DNA of 64,000 nt from Cinclus cinclus (GCF_963662255.1 NC_085052.1:6492807-6556806); one strand, 5' to 3'. Counted from the stretch's first letter, positions 37,886 to 50,861 are shown. Numbers and translations: made by a program. The notes: generated from the sequence alone by a model not told the origin.

Positions 37886-40145
37886 CTTGAACAAGATCAA
37901 GAAGGGGAAGAGAAAAGAAAGAGAGATGTGATACTTAAAATGGTAGCAGAAGATATGCCCTTTCCCTAAATCAAATTTGAGTACTTATATTTCCTTCCTC
38001 TAACGTATTGGATAGGAAACTCAAATTATAAGTCAGTGCTTTTCCATTATAGTGGGAGAAAATGTTGGTATTATAGTAGCTGTATTAAATTTTAACAACC
38101 ATTTTTCTCCTCATCCTTCAGAAGACACTGAGTATTCCTTCTCTCCCTTCAGAAACCCTGCTCTTTCTTAGATGAGCTTCTAGGCCAAGTACTTAACCTG
38201 TGAGATTTAATAATCTCATATGCACATATGCTGAGGTATGGTTTCCCTCATCCTCTTCATCCATTCATGTTTTTGCTTGTGGCTGCCACAGCCTTTGTTC
38301 TGAAGGCAGCCTCAGTCCCTGCTTTGCTGTGAGGCACTGAAATACTATTTATTCTTGGTGACTCTCTACCCCACAGGCTAACTGGGAATGCTAAACTTTA
38401 CTGTTGAAGCATTTGGGGAAGATTATTGTCATTATTGAACAGAGTGATCTTATTTACTCCTCTTTTAGTTGATTTATGTGCATTAGAAATACCTTGTGCA
38501 TTTTCCAGGCTTAAAAATTATCCTGATCTTAAATTTAGGTATCCAGAAATCTACCCTAGCTGAGCCACTAGGTAGCCTCCCCAGACAGTGAAGAGATGGC
38601 AGTTCAGACCATCAAACTTCAGAGTAGATGCCTCAATAGTCCTAAAAAATTCAGGGTAGATAATTTGATTCTATCCTAAGGTGATTCATCCATTCCTAAT
38701 ACTGCAAATAACAAACCCACTGCAATGGAAATAGCCACCTATTCCATCTCTTAGCAGCAAATATTCCAGGCTTTCTACTCATCCCAAAACTCAGGTCAAA
38801 ATGGAGGAAGACGCATTAATACTCAGTGCTATGAAGACAAAAAGTACTGGCTGTTTAGAAATAAATATGAGGGGCTGGTATGTATGGGGACACTTGCCAA
38901 GTCCCATGTTAATGGTAAATATACCCAGGGAAGACATTTCCAACAATATGCTTTTTCATCAGTTTGCTGAAGTCAAAGTTTTCTGATAAAGCATCCCCTT
39001 TGAAAAGTTCTTGGTTGCTGTGTTTGTTCCAGGAAGTATTCACAGACCTGAGGATTTTGGTTGCATCCCCAGTGTGTCTCTGACCACCCAGACTTCTGCC
39101 TTCTGCAAGAAGCTGAGTTTGAACAGTCACTCACCTAAGAGATGAGAGTCTGAGGTTTGAGCTGTGACACAGCACACAAGAGCTCTGAGTGAGCACATCA
39201 GCTCTCTCACTGTTCCTTGCCTAGGATAAGCTCTTTTTTAAGGCTCCATTTTTCTTTTACAGTGAGATGCATACCCATGCTGGGGTCTTCAGCATATCCT
39301 AATGCAGGGGAGAAATGTCTGTGCAATGTGATACAATGCTGTGGGAATATTTCCCATCCAGCTTTGATTATGACAAATTTGGATAGACAGTGCCTGTACT
39401 TGCCAGCATTTGAGAAAGATTAACAAAGGGATGAAAGTGGCTTTGGGAATGAGCAGGAGGAGTCGTATTTAGCAATGCAGAGGGAGCCAAAATCAGAGCA
39501 GATGTTTCTATTTGATCTAGGTCCTCCTTTGAAATATGAAGTCAGACAAAGATTTCAAAGGTGTGACTTAAACACTATCATGTGCTGTTAACCCAGAGAA
39601 ATGTGAACACCGTGGTTAATTACAGAACCACAGATGAGCAAAGCTTAATTAGACATAAGAATTAGACATGAGAAGCAATTGAAAAACAATCTATGCATTA
39701 TGAATTACCTTTTCCAGAGAAGAAAACATTACCCAAGAGGACACACAACACTGGGAAGGAAAAGGTTTGACTGAAAAAATGGAGATTTCTTTTTAGTTCA
39801 ATGATTCTGTGCACATCATACATGAATACATATTATAGTATACATATAATGATGCAGTTAATTGGTGTGTACCATCACTAGTTACTGAATTCTGACTTGT
39901 TTGTGTGACTCAACTGTCTCTGCAGTCTGTGTTTGCAGAACTACTTGCAGACTCATCATCAATACTCAGGGGAAAAATTCAAGGGGATTTGGTCTTTGGG
40001 TTTAGGAGTGTTTTTGTTTGTTCGTTTGTTTGTTTGTTTTTTTGTCTGTTTGTTTTGGGTGGTTTTAAGGCTCTGGAAGAAGTGCATTCCCAAAAGCAGC
40101 AACAGGAATTGATTCTGAAGGGTGTTTCTTTACCTCTGTACTTAC
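37886..40145 (-). other. KCNK18: KCNK18 intron 2 (2260 bp)
   Basis: Phase-1 intron splitting the first-filter glycine codon (G|GT). It runs from donor GTAAGTAC at 40145 to acceptor TTCAAG at 37886. A TTTG-type simple repeat lies near 40011-40057. No other exon-like or repeat sequence was recognised. Confidence 0.93.
40011..40057. repeat. (TTTG)n simple repeat
   Basis: An imperfect run of GTTT/TTTG units, about ten copies with CGTT and CTGT interruptions, lies on the plus strand inside KCNK18 intron 2, about 90 bp from exon 2. Confidence 0.85.
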
Positions 40146-40292
40146 CCACAGTTGTGAATACTGTGCAGCAAAAAAAGAGAGACCCAAAGAAACTCCATCT
40201 GTCTTCTGGATTGATAAACCAGACTGGGTCAGCGGTGTTGAAAAGCTGACGGATGTCGTTCTTAAACATCTTCTCATTTTCTGTCACGTTAT
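40146..40292 (-). CDS. KCNK18: KCNK18 (TRESK) coding exon 2
   Basis: This 147-nt exon encodes the end of codon 73 through residue 121 and the first base of the filter glycine codon 122. It begins after acceptor GTGACAG and ends at donor GTAAGTAC. It covers the extracellular cap region (DNVTENEKMFKNDIRQL, with sequon N74-V-T) and the first pore helix RWSFFGSLFFCCTVFTTV. The pore helix aligns with human HWSFLSSLFFCCTVFSTV and leads into GYG from exon 3. The acceptor was chosen because it keeps phase 1 with exon 1 and yields an alignment to the human cap region. An upstream in-frame stretch (SPAVTVT) is open but would break the exon 1 phase. Confidence 0.95.
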
Positions 40293-41355
40293 CTGTCACA
40301 GTCACGGCAGGAGACACAGTGAGTGTTTGCAGACCACTCCAGGAGTCTGCCTGTTACTCCAGTGAAAAATACTCCAGCTGAGGATTTGCTTATATGCTCT
40401 TAAAAGATAAAAAAAATTCACCTTCTCACCCTCCCCTTTGAAGCCCCTCACCCCCACCTGTGAAAAAATCAGGTGGGTTCAGTGGATTTCGTGAATAAAA
40501 ATACAAGGAGCAAATAAACATAGAGAAGCAGGACAAGATGTTTGAATAATCAGCTTTCATCCTGAATGTCCTGTTTAATTTTGGACATCCCAGGACATTA
40601 GTCTTCTTTTGACCCAAGGACACTAAGAAATGTGGGGTGAACAGTGGGGAACAGATATGAACCACTTGAATGTCACTGCCCAGTGCCCTGCTATGAATCC
40701 CAGAGCCTGCAACCTTTCCTCCTCGTCCCCGTGGATGAGCCTTGCTTGAAAGGACATTATTTACATTATTTAATTACCCCAAACTGATCATTGTGTCAGC
40801 ACAGCTACTTGAGTGAAACGCCATGCCCATCACAAGTCCCATCACAAATCCAGGAGGATTTCTAACCCTTCTTCTCTGCTCTACCCCCTCCAGTCAGCAT
40901 CACTGGGTCTGGGGTGCAGAACTGCACCTGTCTCCCTCTGAGCATCCCATCACCAGAGGGCTCGTAGGGAAGCTCAGAGCAGGGAAGAGGGATCTGGAGA
41001 AGCTTTCTGAGAGAGAGGATTCAGCCCCCAGCAAACTGAAGGAAATAGCAAAGAAATCTCAGCTGCTCATTAAGAACCTGGGCAAGGGTAACCTGAGCAA
41101 AGGGAGGAACACAGGCATCTCAGGAAAAGTCTTTCCAAGCAGGAACACAAGGACTGGGGAAGTTTGAAGTCAAAAATCACAGTAAAGGAAGAAAACAGCA
41201 GTCATTATCTAGGCAGAGGGAAAATCCTGTTTGCAGGGTCAGCTGCTAGTATTTTGAAGAATGTTTTAAAAGAAAAAAAAAAAACCCTCATTCAAAAGGC
41301 AAGAGAATGAGTAGCTCCCTGTACAATTAAGTCATTTTGAAATTCCAGTACATAC
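40293..41355 (-). other. KCNK18: KCNK18 intron 1 (1063 bp)
   Basis: Phase-1 intron with donor GTATGTAC at 41355 and acceptor ...GTGACAG at 40293. Contents are ordinary sequence with a short poly(A) run near 41272-41284. No repeat family was recognised. Confidence 0.92.
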
Positions 41356-41572
41356 CTGATAACTTTCTGGCGAGGCACGTCAGATTCTGCAGAAATGTTC
41401 TATATTCTTCACTTACAGTAACTTCCCGGGTACCTTCAATGTGGGAAAACATGAGAGCCCCAAGAAAAGCATAGATGACAAGAGACAGAATGAAGCAGCC
41501 ATGAGGAAACACTGCCCAAAATATTTTTTTACATGTCGTTTTACCTCGCAGAGGCTGTGATGTTGTTGCCAT
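41356..41572 (-). CDS. KCNK18: KCNK18 (TRESK) coding exon 1
   Basis: This 217-nt first coding exon gives residues 1-72 and the first base of codon 73. The ATG (complement of CAT at 41570-41572) has A at -3 and G at +4. The N-terminus MATTSQPLRGKTTCKK is short and basic, as in TRESK. TM1 spans about residues 20-42 (FPHGCFILSLVIYAFLGALMF), followed by the extracellular cap start SHIEGTREVTVSEEYRTFL and the sequon N63-L-T. It ends at donor GTATGTAC. Exons 1-3 together give 391 residues with no frameshift or internal stop, against 384 in human TRESK as I recall it, so the gene looks intact. Confidence 0.95.
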
Positions 41573-41726
41573 CCTAATCTTGCCTTTTTTTTTTTTAATG
41601 TATAATTTTGTGGAGAAGACACAGCTTTTAGAAAGAAAGATGAGGATGTAAAAGCTTTTGCAGCCAAGAAAAGCTTCTCCTGTGAAAACGAGGATTGTTC
41701 TGCGTCAGGCTTTCAGATCACATGTC

Positions 41727-41732
41727 TTTATA
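41727..41732 (-). promoter_or_regulatory. KCNK18: TATA-like box upstream of KCNK18
   Basis: The minus strand reads CTTATAAAGACATG here, with TATAAA about 155 bp upstream of the start codon. That would place transcription start near 41700 and give a 5' UTR of about 130 nt. A TGACGCA element (AP-1/CRE-like) lies at 41702-41708, between the box and the gene. There is no CpG island at this promoter, unlike SLC18A2. Motif-based inference only. Confidence 0.4.
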
Positions 41733-44700
41733 AGTGAAGATTGCACTCGAGTCCCCACGGGAAAGGAGCACAACTGATCAAGCCCTGAAATATTTCTCAG
41801 TTGACGCCATGCCACTCTATCCCTGAATTATTATGGGTCAGCACCGTAATGCACATGGATTACCAGCTCCTATCAGCTTCCCCTGGAGCCAACTCGTGCT
41901 TAAAGTTTCTTCTCCTGAAAAACAGTTTCCCATTGACAGATCAGAAACACTTCCAGCTCCCAGGAGGGAAAATGCTCACTATAAGGGATGGAGGTCTTTA
42001 AAGGTTTCTCAGAAACAAACAGGAAAACTTAAAATTAATCAAAAGGAAGGGATGGCACTAATTGTAACCCCTGGGCAGATTGTAGCACAGTTGATTTCTC
42101 TTTCAGAGAGCTTACAGAATCTCTCTATACCACTCAATTTTTGCAGGGAGGGTCTTTTGAATTTAAAATTCTTTTTCTCCCAAGAAAAAAATAAAATAAA
42201 AAGTGTCAATAAGCTTTTTCCTAGTTCTCACTTGAGTAAAATCTTCCTATATAAATAAAAGTTTCAGTTGGGAAATTCCCACTTACCTTAGTAAATCAGA
42301 ACTGCAAGACTCAGTTCAGTGTTAGCGATCTTTGCAAATTATATCCAGCTTTAAAAATAAAGCCTTTCTTTTCATCCTTCACTCTAAAACTTGGAGCAAC
42401 AGGCAGTATCCTTTGCAATTTTTGTAGTGGCAGTAAGGGGAGTTGGACTTCACAGAAAGAGGTGTTAAATATTTAATTTCCAGGCATCTTTCATTAAAAA
42501 TTGAAACCGTCTTCTGCAGCCAAGACCTACTGAGCTGTATATATTGAACATGTCCACATGTCCACACAGAAATACTACATGACTACAACGATTTCCTCTA
42601 GGTCAAACCCTCAGCAAATTCTATCAGAAGATAGTTTATCATCAGTATGCAAGTCTCCACTATAAAAAGAGACTTTTAAGGTTAAGACAAAAATAAGCCT
42701 GTGTACTTGTTATTTTTCATGTTATCTGCCTTGTTGGCTCAGTCTTGCTTTTTGGCAACAGATTTATAAATCCTCTTATTGCAGTCAATCTCTGTTTTAT
42801 TTTTTTTTTCCCCACTGACCTGAACACAGGGTTAAAAACTAGTAATGGTCATTAATAGTCAAAAACAACAGAACTTCCTCCAAGGTGGTACTTGGAGATA
42901 ATGTACATAGATTTGGTGTCCTTTGTGTTGGGAATTGTTACAATAGAGACTAAAACATTGGACATCTGTTTACTACTGTCCAGGTGCATGGGTTGCACAT
43001 GCCTGGAAGAGTCAATGTGGTTTGCTATCCTGCTCTCAAGTAGCACAGCTAAAAACTAGGAAAATTTCAGGATGGCTGAAGGTATGGACAGCTTTCAGAC
43101 AAAGAATGACTGAGCAGCCATTGCCCAGGGGGGGGAAACTGTGACTGAGGAACTAAATAGCAGCAGTCTTCAGTCTCCCAGGTGTTCTGGAGAGAGCAGG
43201 TGAGGGATCAGCTCTCTGCAGCCTCTTCTGGAAGCAGAATCGAGAACCATCAAAATAAGCAAGCACAAAACTGCTTCAAAACAAATCAGGACCATTTCTC
43301 ACATAGCTAGAAAAGTCTTTGCCAAAGACTGTTGGGTTTCCATACATGAAAGAGAATGGAGGGACGTTCAGAAAAGTCATTAATATTGACTACATACCAT
43401 GCAGGGCTCAATAACCCCCCTGAACTGAAAATAGCTTGCAGCTGTAAAAACAGAATGGGGTACTGGGCCAAATGGGCCCCTGTCGGAGGCAACATATTCA
43501 CTAATGTTCTACAAAATTTTTCACTGACCAATATGGTAATTCTGATACAATTTGTCCAGTTTTTCATCTACAACTCAGATATAAACATCTTCCCTACAAA
43601 GTGCTTTAAAATCTTCTCAGCCTCCTCCTACACATGGTACTGCAAAGTATTTAGCAATTCCCAGGAGCTTCTCAGCCATTTGCAGCATCAGGCTCTGAGC
43701 TTGTGACAACAAGAAAATTTAATAAAAATAAAACCAGAAATGATTTTTACATTATTTGCTTAATCTAAACCATTTCCCACTATTGCTGTATTACATATTT
43801 GAACTTAGTTGCTTAAAAGCAAATCCCACTAACCACAAGTTATTCCAAATTGAGTTACTGGTACTTGTATTGAGAGAGATTTTTGCAACACACATTTCCT
43901 ATTCACATTAATGGGCAGCAAACCTGCACTTGTCCCAACTTCCATTTCTTTGATTAGGGCAAATGTGAATGCTCTGTAAGGTGCTGTTTGAAAGGGAAGT
44001 TTTTGACCACAGCTGCAGAGTTAAATAATTCCAGTAAAAATACCCTCACTATGAAATTTCTATTTTATCTGATATTTCTAGAATACATAGGTTAAACCTA
44101 GAAGGTCATTGTTTGGGCAGAGAGGAATGTTTTTCAATAATCAGTAAAACTCTCCCTGCATTAAGTCACCTGCCACATTGCCAAAGACCTGCTCAATGAA
44201 ACACCACTGGATTCGCCGTTCTGTACTGACAATGAGTGTAATGTCATCCTTTTTTAGAGAAAATCAAAGTGACTTGAAGGATGACAGCACTTTTTAAAAA
44301 TAAACGGCAATGGACTAAATGGTTTGCTTTTATTTACACCTAGCATTGATTCTGATGGGAATATTGTTTGATAGAGGACTGAGTCTTCAGCGTGGCAGCA
44401 CTTTGTGACAAGGAGAATTACAAACATTCCATTCGAGGTTGAATGTTAACAAGGATCATGGAAGATTTGATCCATTACCCTACTACAGACCTCTGGAAAG
44501 AATTTCCAGAATGCACTAATATACCTAAAATCCCCAAGAAAATGAATGTCTTGGTATCATGGTGTTATCACCCCCAAGCAACCCAAAACAGCAAAAAACA
44601 AGTGGCAGCAGTAGTTGAATTAAGAAAGAAATCTCAGGGCTGTGTAGGCATTAGATTTGATCCCAAGAGATAAGGACACAGCACCTGGGGTCAGCTGCGT

Positions 44701-47700
44701 GGGCAGTGTCAGTGAAGCTTCACTTTCAGCATCCTCAGCACTTTCAAAGGACTGCTCCCAGCTCCCACCCACAATGGTTGTCCCCATCCCTCCCAGCTCT
44801 GGGTCTCTTGGAGTCCTGTCCCTGTGGGATTTCAGCCCACAGTGGGGCCCAGGAGCAGTGCTGGCCCAAGCCCAGCCCCAGCATAGACACATGACATCTG
44901 TGCAGAGCAAATATACCCTGCCAGATGAGCCACACGAGCTTTTAAGGAACCCTGCAAACATTTTTCCCCACATTCCATATTTCCCTGGAGTACAAATTCC
45001 CCTGACACCTCCTGTTCTTACCACTGTGCCCTTCCACCTCACACTGCTGGGATGGAGAGAGAAACGCACAAACTGGCAGTGGAGGGTGTGTTGGATACCC
45101 CAGGGAAGGTTTAGCTTTCTTTGTATCCATCTTTAAATGTCTCAGCTTTTGCTTGAGTCAAGTGCTTGAGCTTGTAACCTCTGGGAATATTTGAGAGCAC
45201 TCAGGACTAACATCCTGACACTACATAGAATGCTAAGTGGATTCAAAAATGTCCAGGACTCTCACCCTGAATAGAATTTCCTATTTCATTCTTTGTTCAC
45301 ACCAAAGCCAAGCAAGTGGTCCCATCATTTCACTTATGAGGGAAAAACACTCTCAGTACGCCCCAGGACCAACCAAGGCTTGGGTATTAGTTTCTGCTCC
45401 TCCCCTTTCTTTTTAAGTGGAATGAAGTCATACAGTCAGAAAATCCCTCCGATGGGAGTCTTTTTCACCTGGTAACTAAACATGGGACCAGTCTTTGTTC
45501 ACTCACCATCTAACCAGCCACTTGATCCCCTCTCCCCCATCCCCAAATCACTGCTTGGGTAGAAATAATTCATTTTGTCTTCCTCTTCCCCAAATCTGAG
45601 CGACCACAACCGCCTGGAAGGAGCAGAGCTGCCCCCCAAAGGAGGAAATATTACCCTTCCTCCCTTGGGAACTGATGACATCTCTGTCCCAGAGCTCCAC
45701 CCAGTAGCCAGGGCTGCAGCTCATCTGGAGGGTCTGGCTTCTGCAAGGCTGAGATATCCAACACAGCAGAGCTCTGTGTCAGACACTTCTGCTCCTGCTG
45801 CTCTCTGAAACATGTGGTAAGTCAGAATACACTTGGGGCTGGGAGGGGAAGCTGCTCTAGACAGAAAACACTCTTCCAGATCCTTTCTAAGGGGCCACGA
45901 GCAAAACCAAACACTGGTGGATAGAGGGCAACAACTCTCAATGAGGGCGGGGACGGCTCTGCAAACAAAGCCACCTCACTGCTCATTTCTTTTTGTGACT
46001 CCTTTGAATGCTGTGGCACCATTTCAGGGTGTTCTAAGAAGCAGAAAGGTTGGAATCACCCCGAGTCCCCAGCGTCAGACCCCACGGCGGAGGAACCCTG
46101 GGTTTCCAGATAAGCAAAGGGGATTACTGAGGTTCAGCTACAAGTCTTATGCCAAGTCTTTACTGAGTTAATGTAGTGAACGTAATGCTGGTATAGTGGA
46201 GACTATCTCAGCACAGGAGTTCATTTTAAGGCAAACAAGCTCCCTGTAGAGAGATCAGAAAGCTGCTTCTTAGGAATTTAATTAACATTGGAGTATGTGA
46301 GATTATATGCTGCATGAAAGCTAAGCATCATGATTCATGTCAACACTGCATTTATTTGCAATTCTGCACTTACTGGAACTGGCAAAAAACCCACATAGAT
46401 TCAAGAGGACAAGTCCACTTTGCTCTTAAAAAATGCTTATTTTTTATTACTATTGATGTGGCATCATATGTATATATGCTGTTTGAAAGAGGGGAATCTT
46501 AAACCCCAAATATGAGAACAAGCTTTTAGCCATAAATATCCACCAGCATTCATGTAAGACTCTCTCTGTGACTGGCACAGACCCTCTCAACTCTCAGCAT
46601 GCAAAATACTAATTAAAAAAAAATCTGTTGATCTTACTTCCAATGTCACATACAAGTTCAGTCAAAGAGAGCAGGGATAAAAAGTCCTCCTTTGCAGGCT
46701 GCAGTGCTGGCCAAGTATTACAGATAACATCGAGGTCAAATGTGTCAAATCTGGAAGAGCTCCGAGGTCATTAAAGACTGTAAATCCCCAAAGTATCCTG
46801 CTTACAGTATTTTTTACCCTCAATCATCCACGGCACTTTATAAACCACAGGCAGGAGTCTGTAAGATGCCCACAGTCAGACACCTCTTTTTCTGCCTCCT
46901 CTCCCTGGCAATCAGACTGGGCACGGTTTCTTGTCAGTGGCTCAGAGTTCTTGAGTGTCAGGCTAAATTTTCCATCACTTGTTTTCATCCCAATTTTCCT
47001 AATGACACTAAGCAATTTCTCTTTCCCTTTTGTGTAAAGTAATCTTAGAAGAGTTTTAACTCCATTATCCTATCACTCATTAGTCATTGTGGATTTGAGG
47101 GGTGGAAGACACTTTCCCAGACAGTGTGCTTTGGGACCACACTGAGTGGACACTTGTCTTCAAATTTCTTTCAATTCTGCCGATTTCCTTTGGCTATGAG
47201 CAGGAATACATGAACTTTTCAAATCCTGTCCCACCCATTTCAGCCAATAAACCATTAATCGCTCACCTTTTGTAATGCTGGCCCTTTAAATGTTTTAGTT
47301 GTCATGGGAACAGAACTTAGATGCTTTTTAGTGAATCACTAAAAAACATTTTGCCACCTTAGTGGGGGATACTCTTTCAGGTTCTGGGCCAATGTAGCTT
47401 CACCTATTTAATTAGTTTAATCAGTAATTCCTCTGCTATGTGATCCTGCCTGGGCTGATGAGTAAGGCCACACTAGGAAAATGCCTTATGCAAAATATTT
47501 TGGGTTGGGAAAAAATGCATGCAAAATTGCCCACCTTTCTGAGGAATGTCTTACAAAAATCTCACGTGGAATGAAGTCTTTTCTTACACTTTTCTTAACA
47601 AGGAAAAATCCTTTAGCACTGCTAAACAAGCCATCTGGGCCACAGGCCCCAAGTGCAATGAACCCCGTGGATTTACCCAGGGACTGCGGGCACCCAGACT

Positions 47701-49474
47701 GCTGCTGCTGCTGCTGCTGCCTGGTTCTCAGACTGCAGGAAAAAGCCATCTAAATGCCACTGGCCTTCTCCAGGCTTACTTGAGAGTTTGAGATATGTGT
47801 GTGGGGCAGCTCAGCTGCAGGATAAGTTCAGTGAGGGTTAATGTTTGAATCCTGCCAGGCAGCCAAAGCCAGCTGGTTGCATCAAATTCAGAGAGATGGG
47901 GCTTTAGGTTGCAGCTTTTATGGATTTATCATTTGCCTAAACAAAAGGATGTCAGAAACACATCAAAAATGAAATGCTGAGCAGCTGAGAGATACAGGAG
48001 ATTTGAATGAGCCCTGGAGGTCGCACACACACAGGGAAGGAGCAGACGGGGCTGGAGGTTGCTGCATGTCCCCATGAAGAAATGAGTGCTGGCAGTGCTG
48101 GTTGTGAGGAGAAGCACAGCCTCCCGAATCTTACAGCACTAAGAACCTTTGCCCTCCTAATGCAACAAGAGGGAAGGGGTGATGGAGCACAGCAGCCAGA
48201 TCTCAGCCAAAGGGTGTGTCCACATCCAGGGTCTGGCTGGAAAACAAGGACTTCCAAACAATGGAGGTGCCAGCAGTCCTCGGCATGAAGCAAGATGCAG
48301 ACTCATGACAAGATGCCTTATGGACACTGCTGCATTTCTTCATTCTTTGATGGAATGGAGAACTGCAGTGGCAACCACTCTATGCTGTCCTCTTGAACAT
48401 TCTTCAAGAGCTGTTGCTCAGCTTTTATCTCTACCCCAACAGTCCCATGGCACTAGCTGACTTCAGCTGTTGGGTATCACACCAAATCTGCCAGGATGTC
48501 TCAGTCTCTATGCCACAACTTTATTTTTCCTTCTTTCCAGGGGAAATATCTGATCACAATGCTGAATAATTTGTTAGAAGGCCATCCTTAACAGCTGTGT
48601 GAAATGCTTGCCCCTAAACAGACCCACATTACATTTGCAGATCAGCTGCTCTGTCTGGTGGACCACATCAGAGACGCAGGACAGAGCAAGGGCACAGAAC
48701 CCATCATGTTTCAACGAGTTGTGGGTCCCAGCTGGAAACACACAGTAACTGCTTCAGTAAACCCTGTCAGACCAGGGTCCCCTCAACAAAATATTGATGC
48801 CGTAACTGCATTGGCAAGATGTGCCCAGCCCAAATCTCCTGCTCTTTGCCAGAAAAATCGTTGCTCTAGAGCTCACCAAGCCTGGATTGGCTTCAGTATT
48901 GCTGGTCAAATTCCTGCAGGCTGAATGAGGCATCTCAGACCCAGGAGATCTGGACATAACTGAGGTTTGTTTCCAAATGCACAAAAGGGTTGCCAAAGGA
49001 CAGAGAAGCCCTCCTTGCTGAAATTTTGTTCCAACCATACATAGAACCTCTCTTCTTCCTTGCAGTCAGATGTTTATGTAAGCAAAAGTATCTTGGGAAG
49101 TGCCTTTTGTAGATTTGGACCTTTCCCTTCTAAAATGACCAGAATTTTTGTTCATTAATTTAAAACTGTTGTCTGCAGTCCAACACTAATAGCAGATATG
49201 TGCCATTTACACCAATTAAGCATTCAAATTAATGCCTTTATGTAGTTGAGTTGTGGCAGAATTTGGTCAGATTCTGCTTTTTAAACTCATGCAACACAGT
49301 TTAATGGATATGAAAGCAGAATTAGCTTTTTTTTTTTTAAAACTAATAAGCCATTGCAGACACTCTGGCTTTCATGGGCTATAGCAGATTTCTGCACACG
49401 GCTTTTCTGGATCCCAAAAGGGGGTGAATTGTGGTATAGCCAGAGATAAGCAGCCCAAAAAACCCCGTGTAAAG
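41733..49474. other. Intergenic upstream of KCNK18, no gene supported
   Basis: About 7.7 kb with no recognised coding exon, RNA gene or mobile element. A (CTG)7 run lies at 47699-47719. Open frames here, for example those around 44620-45136, are not family-like. Part of the KCNK18 promoter and enhancers may lie here, but none can be identified. Confidence 0.55.
47699..47719. repeat. (CTG)7 trinucleotide repeat
   Basis: Seven uninterrupted CTG units on the plus strand (CAG on the minus strand). It is not inside any supported exon. Confidence 0.93.
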
Positions 49475-49735
49475 ATAGAATAAGGGAGAATGACTTGAAG
49501 CTGAAGGAGGTCAAGTTTAGGTCATATATTAGGGTGAATTTTTTTACTCTGAAGATAGTTAGAAACAGTCTGCCCAGGAGAGCTGTGGATGACTTATCCA
49601 TGGAAGTGTTCAAGACCAGGCTGGATGTGGCTTTGAGCAACCTGGTCTAGTGGAAGGTGTCCCTTCCCAAGGCAGGAAAGTAGCAAGCAGATGGTCTTTA
49701 AGGTCCTTTTCAACCCAGACCATTCTGTGATTCTA
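49475..49735 (+). repeat. CR1 LINE 3'-end fragment
   Basis: Signature segments in order are GAATGACTTGAAGCTGAAGG, GTCAAGTTTAGGTCATATAT, CTGCCCAGGAGAGCTGTGGA, GTGTTCAAGACCAGGCTGGA, CAACCTGGTCTAGTGGAAGG, GTCTTTAAGGTCC and CATTCTGTGATTCT. About 260 bp, plus orientation, complete to the 3' tail. Confidence 0.93.
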
Positions 49736-49856
49736 CTAAGAGATGCACCTTGGCAAAAACAATATCTCTTTCTGCAGAACCTGGTTGCAAAGTGATTCCC
49801 AAAGAGCATGTCTGCCAGTGACCTCTGCCCTGCCACAGGGACATGGAGCCACTAGC

Positions 49857-49865
49857 AGGGCAGGG

Positions 49866-49912
<47 letters not shown>

Positions 49913-49918
49913 GGCAGA

Positions 49919-49972
<54 letters not shown>

Positions 49973-49986
49973 AGCAGGGGCAGGAT
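49857..49986. repeat. Hexanucleotide array: (GGAGCA)n then (GGGACA)n
   Basis: About seven GGAGCA units (49869-49910) pass through a short transition into eight GGGACA units (49923-49970). The second block has the regular G3-N3 spacing of a strong G-quadruplex motif on the plus strand. The two hexamers differ by two bases, suggesting stepwise divergence of one array. Open frames here encode only repeats such as GQGQ or LSLSLP and are artefacts. Confidence 0.94.
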
Positions 49987-50416
49987 CCACCCAGTCCTAC
50001 TCCTGTCCCCCTCTGCCTCCATCAGCAGCTGCTCAGGAGAGGTTGGAAGTGCAAGGCAAGCTGGAGTGGCATTTTCCCAGAATAGTCTATTACCCTCAAG
50101 CAATTTGCAGTTCATGGACTTTCTGAGCTGAAGACAGTATTTCTATGGCAAGGAAATAGCTTCCAAGCCCTTGAAAGAAACAGGAGTTCGTCGAGGGGTG
50201 GCACCTGCCGGGAAATGTGTCCGGAGACTGGGCAGGCTCGGCGTGCCCTTTATCCACCTTCAGCACTGTTTCCCAGGAGAGACGGCTGGAATTTGCCGAG
50301 AGAGCAGAAGAAGGAGGGCGGAGGGATGGATGCTCCTGCTCCAGCCAGGCTCCAGTTCCGCCGCGCCGCCGCCAGAGAGAGCTCGAAGCCTGCGGGCCGG
50401 ACAGCTCCGAGAGTGT

Positions 50417-50446
50417 CCCGCATCCCGCATCCGCATCCCACATCCT

Positions 50447-50479
<33 letters not shown>

Positions 50480-50861
50480 TCATCCCGCATCCCGCATCCG
50501 CATCCCACATCCGCATCCCACATCCCGCATCCCGCATCCGCATCCGCATCCGCATCCGCATCCCTCATCCTCATCCCGCATCCGCATCCCGCATCCTCAT
50601 CCCGCATCCCGCATCCCGCATCCTCATCCCGCATCCCGCATCCGCATCCCACATCCGCATCCCACATCCCGCATCCCGCATCCGCATCCGCATCCCACAT
50701 CCCGCATCCTCATCCCACATCCCACATCTGCATCCCTCATCCTCATCCCGCATCCGCATCCCTCATCCTCATCCCGCATCCGCATCCCACATCCCACATC
50801 CGCATCCCTCATCCTCATCCCGCATCCGCATCCGCATCCCTCATCCTCATCCCGCATCCCA
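50417..50861. repeat. CATCC-based composite array, about 445 bp
   Basis: Variants CATCCCG, CATCCG, CATCCCA, CATCCT and CATCCCT are shuffled through about 445 bp, with higher-order blocks recurring (for example CATCCGCATCCCACATCC and CATCCCTCATCCTCATCC). Every unit contains CATCC, so the array derives from one 5-7 bp motif. All three forward frames stay open, giving IPHPHPAS-like artefact peptides. Confidence 0.95.
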
